A DNA stretch of 5,627 nt from an uncultured Collinsella sp. (GTDB lineage Bacteria > Actinomycetota > Coriobacteriia > Coriobacteriales > Coriobacteriaceae), in assembly GCA_902465465.1 (NCBI GenBank), contig CABQNF010000076.1, positions 1 to 5,627 on the forward strand, in the 5' to 3' direction. Numbering within the stretch: position 1 is the first letter of the stretch; each line of letters opens with the position of its first letter. This document shows, piece by piece, positions 1 through 5,627 of the stretch. The notes under the pieces were generated by a model. It ran no database searches, had not been told where the DNA came from, and saw nothing but the letters and a program-made list of their open reading frames with translations. Both the position numbers and the translations under genes were made by a program.

Positions 1-1
1 T

Positions 2-445
2 CAGGTCGTGGTGCAGGACATCGCCCTGCTGCGCGCCGACGGGCACGATATCGTCGCCACCAATCGTGGCTATGTACTACAGGAGGCGCCGAGCAGCCCG
101 GCTGTGCCCACGCGTCTGGTCAAGGTACGCCATGGCGTGGAACAGGCGGGCGATGAGCTCACGAGCATCGTCGACGCGGGCGGTGCCGTGCTCAACGTGA
201 TCGTCAACCACCGCGTGTACGGCAAGATCACGGCCGACCTGGACATCCGCAATCGTCGCGATGTTGAGCGCTACCTGCACGATATCGAGAGCGGCAAGAG
301 CTTTCCGCTGCTGACGGTGACCAGCGGCTATCACTTCCATCGCATTGCGGCAGAAGACGAGCAAACTCTCGACGAGATCGAGACCATGCTCAAGGAAAAG
401 GGCTATCTGGCAGATCTGATGCCCTACGAAGATGACCTGTCCTAG
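2..445 (+). CDS. niaR: NiaR-type niacin-responsive transcriptional repressor, 3H domain (5' end missing)
   Basis: The reading frame is open to the window edge, so the first codons and most of the N-terminal helix-turn-helix are missing. The visible part starts inside the HTH with QVVVQDIALLRADGHDI, followed by a wing-like NRGYVL. It then runs into the 3H domain, named for three conserved histidines: one is in NHRVYG (codon at 209-211) and two are in the HFH pair (332-340). The layout and motifs match my memory of Thermotoga TM1602 (NiaR/YrxA). That family uses its metal-binding 3H domain to sense nicotinic acid and represses niacin uptake or NAD synthesis genes in the cytoplasm. The protein ends MPYEDDLS at a TAG. 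A GTG at position 8 is not the real start, because conserved HTH residues precede it. The target genes are not in this window. The family call is firm; the exact ligand is inferred. Confidence 0.88.
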   Translation, partial: QVVVQDIALLRADGHDIVATNRGYVLQEAPSSPAVPTRLVKVRHGVEQAGDELTSIVDAGGAVLNVIVNHRVYGKITADLDIRNRRDVERYLHDIESGKSFPLLTVTSGYHFHRIAAEDEQTLDEIETMLKEKGYLADLMPYEDDLS

Positions 446-458
446 TAACGACGAATGC

Positions 459-498
459 AAAAGGAGGCCTCCGCGGCGATGCGGAGGCCTCCTTTTTT
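459..498. terminator. Rho-independent terminator, probably bidirectional, between niaR and the ferredoxin gene
   Basis: Bases 459-474 pair perfectly with 481-496 (16 bp including A-T ends) around a 6-base loop. A run of six T follows at 493-498 on the plus strand, 13 bases after the niaR stop codon. Four A at 459-462 give a T run on the minus strand, so the same stem can also end the convergent ferredoxin transcript, whose stop lies 41 bases away. Confidence 0.93.
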
Positions 499-537
499 GT
501 GCACGGTGTACTTGTGAGTGTGCAAGTGGGGGAGTTG

Positions 538-723
538 TTACTCCTCGACGATCTCGGTGATCGCGCCGGCGGGGCAAGCGTCCTGGCAAGCGCCACAGGC
601 GACGCAGGAATCCTCGTCAGCGACGGTAGCGACGTCCTGGAGCTCCAGAACGCCAGCGGGGCAGGAGTCGACGCAAACGCCACAAGCGATGCACTCGTCG
701 GCATCAATTACGGGATGAGCCAT
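538..723 (-). CDS. Small 2[4Fe-4S] ferredoxin, clostridial type
   Basis: This 61-residue protein carries two cluster motifs of the form CX2CX2CX3CP: C11, C14, C17, C21 and C40, C43, C46, C50. The two halves are similar to each other (CIACGVCVDSCPAG and CVACGACQDACPAG), the classic internal duplication of this family. These proteins bind two [4Fe-4S] clusters and carry electrons at low potential in the cytoplasm, for example for pyruvate:ferredoxin oxidoreductase or hydrogenase in anaerobes; the actual partner cannot be told here. The ATG at 723 was chosen over an upstream in-frame start (789) because the family begins right before the first motif and a good ribosome binding site (AGAGG, 8 bases before the ATG) fits it. 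The protein is acidic and ends in EIVEE. It is monocistronic, convergent with niaR and divergent from dnaK. Confidence 0.95.
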   Translation of the reverse strand: MAHPVIDADECIACGVCVDSCPAGVLELQDVATVADEDSCVACGACQDACPAGAITEIVEE

Positions 724-742
724 GGTAGTTTCCTCTCTGTTG

Positions 743-770
743 ACCGACGCTACAGGCGATGCGCGTCGGT
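743..770 (-). promoter_or_regulatory. Inverted repeat in the ferredoxin leader (possible 5'-UTR hairpin or operator)
   Basis: ACCGACGC (743-750) and GCGTCGGT (763-770) are perfect 8-base inverted arms around 12 bases. In the predicted ferredoxin mRNA this would fold as a stem ending a few bases before the ribosome binding site at about 738-732. It may stabilise the message, influence translation, or be a protein-binding dyad in DNA. Confidence 0.45.
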
Positions 771-784
771 TTGATTCGGGCAAA

Positions 785-812
785 AACATACCACGGGATC
801 GACCGTTTGCAA
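785..812 (-). promoter_or_regulatory. Candidate sigma-70-type promoter of the ferredoxin gene
   Basis: Reading the minus strand, TTGCAA (812-807) and TATGTT (790-785) are separated by 16 bases. Transcription would start near 778, giving a leader of about 55 bases. The match to TTGACA/TATAAT is moderate and based on eye only. Confidence 0.4.
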
Positions 813-1091
813 TACCCTCTGACCGGCATCTTCATACCGTTCGCCGAGTATGCCGCGGCTTACTAAAAAACATGCAGGTGAGGTCGTTGAGCTGCGCAAA
901 TGTTAGCTATAGGTGACTTGAAATATAGGGCGATTGAGCGTGCTTGCGGAAAGGGCATCCCGTAATCCACGTCCAAAACGGGGCACGGCTTCAGGCTCGC
1001 ACCTCAGTCAACTCTACATAGATTTCAATAGATCTGCCGAGAACTCAAACAGTGCATCTACCTGCGCATTTGCGAACCTAAACTCTCAGAG

Positions 1092-1105
1092 ATAAGAAAT
1101 CTTAT
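1092..1105. promoter_or_regulatory. Palindrome upstream of dnaK, candidate operator
   Basis: ATAAGA-AA-TCTTAT is a perfect 6+2+6 dyad in the AT-rich island before dnaK. It would overlap the -35 position of a promoter using the TATATT box at 1126-1131, a fitting place for a repressor. It does not resemble the HAIR sequence (CTTGAGT-N7-ACTCAAG) known for HspR, nor CIRCE for HrcA, so the binding protein is unknown. A second small dyad, TCTC-A-GAGA (1084-1092), abuts it. Confidence 0.35.
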
Positions 1106-1131
1106 ATGAATTGACTTAGATTTTGTATATT
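1103..1131 (+). promoter_or_regulatory. Candidate dnaK operon promoter
   Basis: TATATT at 1126-1131 is the best -10-like hexamer before dnaK and lies in a markedly AT-rich stretch. The matching -35 is poor: 17 bases upstream stands TATATG. A good TTGACT exists at 1111-1116 but is only 9 bases from the -10, too close to pair with it. Transcription would begin near 1138, giving a leader of about 95 bases. Confidence 0.3.
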
Positions 1132-1175
1132 CCGGCCCATAAGGGGATACACTACATCCTGAAAGACAAGCCGAA

Positions 1176-1205
1176 GCGCCGCGCGACAGACCGTCGAGGC
1201 GGCGC
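1176..1205 (+). promoter_or_regulatory. GC-rich hairpin in the dnaK 5' leader
   Basis: GCGCCGC (1176-1182) pairs with GCGGCGC (1199-1205), and above a small internal loop CGAC (1184-1187) pairs with GTCG (1193-1196), closing a 5-base loop. The stem ends about 15 bases before the AGGG of the ribosome binding site (1221-1224). No T run follows, so it is not a terminator. It may protect the mRNA 5' end or modulate translation. Confidence 0.55.
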
Positions 1206-1232
1206 GAACGCAAAAGAGAGAGGGAATTTCTA

Positions 1233-3125
<1,893 letters not shown>

Positions 3126-3127
3126 TC

Positions 3128-3970
3128 ATGTCCGCCCGTAAAGCTCGCACGGAGGCGGCTGCCGCTGGCGCCGCCCCCGTTGACTCTGAGGAGAAGGACG
3201 TGAAGATTCCCGTAGAGGCCGTCGACGATACCGAGGTCAACGAGGCCGAGGCCGCCGAGGCTGCCGAGAACCAGGTAGAGGATTCCAACAAGGAGGCGAC
3301 GATGACCGAGGACGAGATGGTGGAAGCTGCTATCCGCGCCGGTGAGGAAGCCGCCGACAACGACTTTAAGCTCAAGTTCGAGCAGGCCCAAAAGGAGCTT
3401 GCCGACGTGCGCTGTGAGCTCGATGCTGCGGCAGAGGCTCAGAAGGCTGCCGAGGACAAGGCAAAGGACGCCACCGAGCGCACCGCCCGTCTACAGGCCG
3501 ACTGGGAGAACTTCCGTCGCCGCACCGCCAATGAGCGCATCGCCGAGCGCGAGCGCGCGACCGAGAAGCTCGTCACTGCGCTGCTGCCGGTGATCGACGA
3601 TATCGAGCGTGCAATCGACCATGCCCGCAGCCAGGAGCTTTCCGACGATTTTAAACAGTTCGTCGATGGCGTTGACGCGGTGCATGCCAAGCTGCTCGAT
3701 GTGTTTGCGCACGAGGGCGTTGAGCCCATCGACCCCAAGGGCGAGGCGTTCGATCCGCTCGAGCACCAGGCTGTGGGCCGCGTCGAGGACGCATCGCAGT
3801 ACGACGAGACCGTCAACGATGTGTACCAGAAGGGCTACCGCATGGCGGATCGCATCCTGCGTTCCGCGATGGTGACGGTGACCTACGGTGGCGAGAAGCG
3901 CCCCGCACCGGAGCCCGAAGCGGCGCCCGAGGATGCTACGGCCGATACGGCCGAGGGCACCGAGGAGTAA
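3128..3970 (+). CDS. grpE: GrpE, nucleotide exchange factor for DnaK
   Basis: GrpE forms a dimer that opens the DnaK nucleotide cleft to release ADP. With the ATG at 3128, 2 bases after the dnaK stop, the protein has 280 residues. Residues 1-75 are a low-complexity, acidic, probably disordered region; about 78-145 form a charged coiled coil with WENFRRR (126-132). The GrpE core holds LLPVIDDIERAI (152-163), FDPLEHQAV (208-216) and the family signature YQKGYRMADRILRSAMV (233-249). The tail is again acidic and Pro/Ala-rich. The length is high for the family (197 in E. coli, about 235 in mycobacteria). An internal ATG at 3302 (M59), preceded by a perfect AAGGAGG five bases upstream, would give 222 residues and may be the main or a second start; a GTG at 3200 also has a purine-rich sequence before it. 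The 3128 start is kept because coding character continues upstream and it fits translational coupling to dnaK. Confidence 0.97.
   Translation: MSARKARTEAAAAGAAPVDSEEKDVKIPVEAVDDTEVNEAEAAEAAENQVEDSNKEATMTEDEMVEAAIRAGEEAADNDFKLKFEQAQKELADVRCELDAAAEAQKAAEDKAKDATERTARLQADWENFRRRTANERIAERERATEKLVTALLPVIDDIERAIDHARSQELSDDFKQFVDGVDAVHAKLLDVFAHEGVEPIDPKGEAFDPLEHQAVGRVEDASQYDETVNDVYQKGYRMADRILRSAMVTVTYGGEKRPAPEPEAAPEDATADTAEGTEE
3290..3304 (+). promoter_or_regulatory. Strong internal Shine-Dalgarno and ATG within grpE
   Basis: AAGGAGG (3290-3296) stands five bases before the in-frame ATG at 3302-3304 (GrpE M59). It is a closer match to the anti-Shine-Dalgarno sequence than what precedes the upstream start at 3128 (GAGG about 11 bases away). 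It decides between a 280- and a 222-residue GrpE, or allows both. Confidence 0.5.
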
Positions 3971-3974
3971 TTGA

Positions 3975-4008
3975 GAAGGGCCCCGGGGCAACACCCGGGG
4001 CCCTTTCT
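3975..4008 (+). terminator. Terminator-like hairpin between grpE and dnaJ, possibly a partial terminator
   Basis: Bases 3976-3987 pair perfectly with 3994-4005 (12 bp, almost all G-C) around a 6-base loop. Only TTTCT follows, so the T tract is weak. It sits 5 bases after the grpE stop and inside an operon whose downstream genes have no obvious promoter. Partial termination or blocking of 3' exonucleases would both give more dnaK-grpE than dnaJ-hspR message. Confidence 0.7.
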
Positions 4009-4034
4009 GGCCTAGTGCCATATGAAAGCATGAA

Positions 4035-4056
4035 CCGCCGTCCGCAGGGACGGCGG
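4035..4056 (+). promoter_or_regulatory. Second hairpin in the grpE-dnaJ gap (dnaJ leader stem)
   Basis: CCGCCGTCC (4035-4043) pairs perfectly with GGACGGCGG (4048-4056) around a GCAG loop. No T run follows, so it is not a terminator. It ends 7 bases before the purine-rich dnaJ ribosome binding site (4064-4073). It may be a stabilising 5' stem if the mRNA is cleaved between the two hairpins. Confidence 0.6.
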
Positions 4057-4078
4057 ACGTAACAGGAGAGGAGCTACG

Positions 4079-5044
4079 ATGGCTGCAGGCAAAACCTTCT
4101 ATGACATCCTGGGCGTATCCAAGAGCGCCTCCGACAAAGAGATCAAGAGCGCGTTTCGCAAGCTCGCGCAAAAATATCACCCCGATGCCGGCGGCGATGA
4201 GGCCAAGTTCAAGGAGATCAGCGAGGCCTACGAGACGCTTTCGGACGAGAAGAAGCGCAAAGAGTACGACCAGATGCTCATGTTTGGCGGCATGCCGGGC
4301 GCGGGCGGCGCGTATAGCGGTGGCTACGGAGCCAGTGCCGGCGCGAGCGGCTGGGGCGATATCTTTGACAGCATCTTTAGCGGCAACGGCGCCTGGGGCA
4401 GCGATTGGGGCTCGGGCTTTGCCGGGGCCGCGGGCGCTGCCGGTGCCGGTGCGGGCCGCAACCGCGCGCGCAAGGGCGGCGACCTGTCGCTGACTGTCGA
4501 CGTGACGGCCGAGGACGCGTTTCGCGGCGTGACGCACAAGGTCACCTACCGCATTCCCTCGACGGGCGAGCAGCAGATCATCACGGTCTCGGTGCCTGCG
4601 GGTGCGGTCGACGGCGGCAAGCTGCGCTACAAGCGTCGCGGCGAGTATGGCGTTGCCGGCGGCGAGCGCGGCGACCTGGTCGTGACCACGCACGTGGAGG
4701 AGCATCCACTGTTTAAGCGTAAAGGTGCCGACGTGACCATGGAGGTACCGGTCTCGGTCTACGAGGCGGCGCTTGGCTGCACGGTTGACGTGCCGACGCC
4801 CGGCGGTGCGACGGTTCGTCTAAAGGTGCCCGCGGGTACCCAGACGGGCAAGAAGTTCCGCTTTAAAGAGATGGGTGCGCCTGACGTTAAGCATCGCGGG
4901 CGCACCGGTGCACTGCTTGTCGAGATCAAGGTGCGGGTTCCCACGAACCTGTCCGATGACGAGCGCGATGCCATGACCAAGCTGCGCGAGGCCGACACGC
5001 GCGACTACCGCGAGAAGGTCAACCGTTACAAGGCGACATACTAG
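4079..5044 (+). CDS. dnaJ: J-domain co-chaperone without zinc finger (type B, CbpA/DnaJ-like)
   Basis: This J-protein stimulates ATP hydrolysis by DnaK and delivers substrates. It has 321 residues. The J domain (about 6-66) contains YDILGV, the essential HPD triad (34-36) and EAYETLSDEKKRKEYD. A glycine-rich linker (about 69-128) includes a WGDIFDSIF segment resembling the DIF motif of other J-proteins, then a stretch of Gly/Ala repeats. Two beta C-terminal domains follow: VPAGAVDGGKLR (172-183), ERGDLVVTTHVEEHPLFKRKG (196-216), GTVDVPTPGG-like CTVDVPTPGG (234-243) and VPAGTQTGKKFR (250-261). The four CXXCXGXG repeats of classical DnaJ are absent; the only cysteine is C234. Length and layout are thus close to E. 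coli CbpA (306 aa) rather than DnaJ (376 aa). The ATG has AGGAGAGGAG upstream. The position between grpE and hspR supports its role as the operon's J partner. Confidence 0.95.
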   Translation: MAAGKTFYDILGVSKSASDKEIKSAFRKLAQKYHPDAGGDEAKFKEISEAYETLSDEKKRKEYDQMLMFGGMPGAGGAYSGGYGASAGASGWGDIFDSIFSGNGAWGSDWGSGFAGAAGAAGAGAGRNRARKGGDLSLTVDVTAEDAFRGVTHKVTYRIPSTGEQQIITVSVPAGAVDGGKLRYKRRGEYGVAGGERGDLVVTTHVEEHPLFKRKGADVTMEVPVSVYEAALGCTVDVPTPGGATVRLKVPAGTQTGKKFRFKEMGAPDVKHRGRTGALLVEIKVRVPTNLSDDERDAMTKLREADTRDYREKVNRYKATY

Positions 5045-5045
5045 G

Positions 5046-5066
5046 GCGGGCGTGGCGCACGCCCGC
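5046..5066 (+). promoter_or_regulatory. Hairpin between dnaJ and hspR
   Basis: GCGGGCGTG (5046-5054) pairs perfectly with CACGCCCGC (5058-5066) around a 3-base loop, starting 1 base after the dnaJ stop. No T run follows. It is probably a message-stabilising or attenuating stem rather than a terminator, as hspR lies 50 bases downstream without a clear promoter. Confidence 0.55.
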
Positions 5067-5116
5067 GCCCACGGGCTTATGATGGACGATAACGAGACGG
5101 AAAGGGGTCAGGTAGC

Positions 5117-5533
5117 ATGGCCGAGGACAATAGGAACAAACCGCTGTACATGATCAGCGTGGCGGCCGAGCTGACCGGCATGCATCCGCAGACTCTGCGC
5201 GTCTACGAGTCCAAGGGCTTGGTGAACCCCCAGCGCTCGGGCGGCAACACGCGTCTGTATTCGCGTGCCGATATCGAGCGCCTGGAGCTCATCAACCAGC
5301 TGACTGACGAGGGCATCAACCTTGCCGGCGTGGTGCGCATTCTCGATATGAAGGAGCGTGCCGAGGAGCGCGAGCGCGAGAACGAAAAGCTCCGCGCCCG
5401 CGTGCGCCAGCTCGAGGACGAGCTGCACGAGTACAAGATGCAGAAGAAGATCACCGCCTTAGCCCCGCGCGACGGCTCAGTTAACCCCGAGCAAGTCATG
5501 CGCAAGCTTTTGGGCGCCGGAGGGGATCTCTAG
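5117..5533 (+). CDS. hspR: HspR, MerR-family heat-shock repressor
   Basis: This 138-residue regulator has an N-terminal MerR-type winged helix-turn-helix (about 11-80) with MISVAAELTGMHPQTLRVYE (12-31), KGLVNPQRSGGNTRLYS (33-49) and DEGINLAGVVRIL (64-76), the hallmark of HspR. A long charged coiled coil (about 77-112) for dimerisation follows, then a short tail ending GAGGDL. In Streptomyces and Mycobacterium HspR binds HAIR inverted repeats at the dnaK promoter, with DnaK as co-repressor, so that DnaK occupation by unfolded proteins relieves repression. Its place as last gene of the dnaK operon matches that autoregulation. The ATG at 5117 has AAAGGGG 9 bases upstream. No classical HAIR is seen before dnaK here, so the site used may differ. 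The tail is slightly longer than that of the M. tuberculosis protein (126 aa) as I recall it. Confidence 0.95.
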   Translation: MAEDNRNKPLYMISVAAELTGMHPQTLRVYESKGLVNPQRSGGNTRLYSRADIERLELINQLTDEGINLAGVVRILDMKERAEERERENEKLRARVRQLEDELHEYKMQKKITALAPRDGSVNPEQVMRKLLGAGGDL

Positions 5534-5561
5534 GTTACGCCGTTCTGCCGAACGGCGTAAC
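5534..5561. terminator. Perfect 12-bp hairpin directly after hspR, probable end of the operon
   Basis: GTTACGCCGTTC (5534-5545) pairs with GAACGGCGTAAC (5550-5561) around a TGCC loop, starting at the base after the hspR stop. There is no T run on the plus strand and none on the minus strand, so it is not a standard intrinsic terminator. It may mark the 3' end after trimming, act with Rho, or be a DNA dyad for the next gene. Confidence 0.5.
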
Positions 5562-5615
5562 GGCTCGACGCTGCGCGACGTCCAGAGCGACAATTTGTCA
5601 TTCAAAAGGCAAGGC

Positions 5616-5627
5616 ATGACCAGAAGG
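5616..5627 (+). CDS. Possible first codons of a next gene (cut by the window edge)
   Basis: AAAAGG (5604-5609) stands 6 bases before an ATG at 5616, which reads M-T-R-R to the end of the window. Four codons cannot show a product. clpB or another chaperone gene often follows this operon in Actinobacteria, but nothing here proves it. Confidence 0.2.

Larger units (their letters stand above)
724..1232. other. 509-base divergent intergenic region between the ferredoxin gene and dnaK
   Basis: No convincing gene was found on either strand. The ferredoxin-proximal part has the candidate promoter (785-812) and leader dyad (743-770). The dnaK-proximal part has an AT-rich island (about 1081-1131) with a palindrome and a -10-like box, then a GC-rich leader hairpin and the dnaK ribosome binding site. 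The middle (about 815-1080) shows only short repeats: TTGAGC at 887 and 934, a CTGCGCA-type motif at 892 and 1062, and ATAGAT at 1018 and 1028. No tRNA, CIRCE element or HAIR element was seen. Confidence 0.6.

Noticed and set aside
8..10. GTG at position 8 as the start of niaR
   Set aside because: Conserved helix-turn-helix residues (QV) come before it in frame and the frame is open to the window edge, so the gene is simply cut.
510..527. ACTTG-N8-CAAGT inverted repeat near the ferredoxin 3' end, resembling HAIR ends
   Set aside because: The CTTG and CAAG ends are 8 bases apart, not the 13 of HAIR, the inner bases do not match, and the site lies between gene ends, not at a promoter.
722..916. 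A 64-codon plus-strand frame in the intergenic region
   Set aside because: It begins inside the antisense of the ferredoxin start, has no ribosome binding site or domain and covers the ferredoxin promoter; composition does not look coding.
1043..1049. ACTCAAA as the right half of an HspR HAIR element
   Set aside because: The position where the left half should be (1029-1035) reads TAGATCT, which does not match CTTGAGT.
1111..1131. TTGACT (1111) and TATATT (1126) as one promoter
   Set aside because: The spacing is 9 bases, far below the usual 16-18.
3491..4705. A 404-codon open frame on the minus strand across grpE and dnaJ
   Set aside because: It overlaps two well-supported genes and spans their intergenic hairpins; the Ala/Arg/Leu-rich product reflects GC-rich codon bias.

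Overview
The window is a GC-rich stretch of bacterial chromosome. It looks like a member of the Coriobacteriia (Actinomycetota), probably Collinsella or a close relative. This is inferred from the gene order dnaK-grpE-dnaJ-hspR, which is typical of Actinobacteria and ends in a MerR-type heat-shock repressor, from the strong preference for G- or C-ending codons, and from a clostridial-type ferredoxin that suggests an anaerobe. No database search was possible.

Layout. Positions 2-445 (+) hold the 3' part of a NiaR-type, 3H-domain repressor of niacin/NAD metabolism; its DNA-binding N-terminus lies mostly before the window. A strong terminator hairpin at 459-498 follows and can serve both strands, because the next gene runs towards it: 538-723 (-) encodes a 61-residue 2[4Fe-4S] ferredoxin. 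The ferredoxin and dnaK diverge from a 509-base intergenic region (724-1232). That region holds a candidate ferredoxin promoter and leader hairpin, an AT-rich island (about 1081-1131) with a palindrome and a -10-like element that probably belong to dnaK, and a GC-rich leader hairpin just before the dnaK ribosome binding site.

Positions 1233-5533 (+) are the chaperone operon. DnaK (630 aa) is the Hsp70 ATPase. GrpE is its nucleotide exchange factor, and its start is ambiguous. The J-protein stimulates DnaK ATPase activity and delivers substrates, but it has no zinc-finger domain. HspR is the likely autoregulator of the operon. dnaK and grpE are 2 bases apart. grpE and dnaJ are separated by a terminator-like hairpin and a second GC-rich hairpin, and further hairpins lie between dnaJ and hspR and directly after hspR. 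This suggests that gene dosage within the operon is set at RNA level. The last 94 bases contain no complete gene, only a possible start codon of a next gene.

No undescribed multi-gene system is evident. The points most worth checking are the absence of a classical HAIR operator although hspR is in the operon, an apparent insertion in the DnaK ATPase domain that M. tuberculosis DnaK lacks, the zinc-finger-less operon DnaJ, and a strong internal start in grpE.
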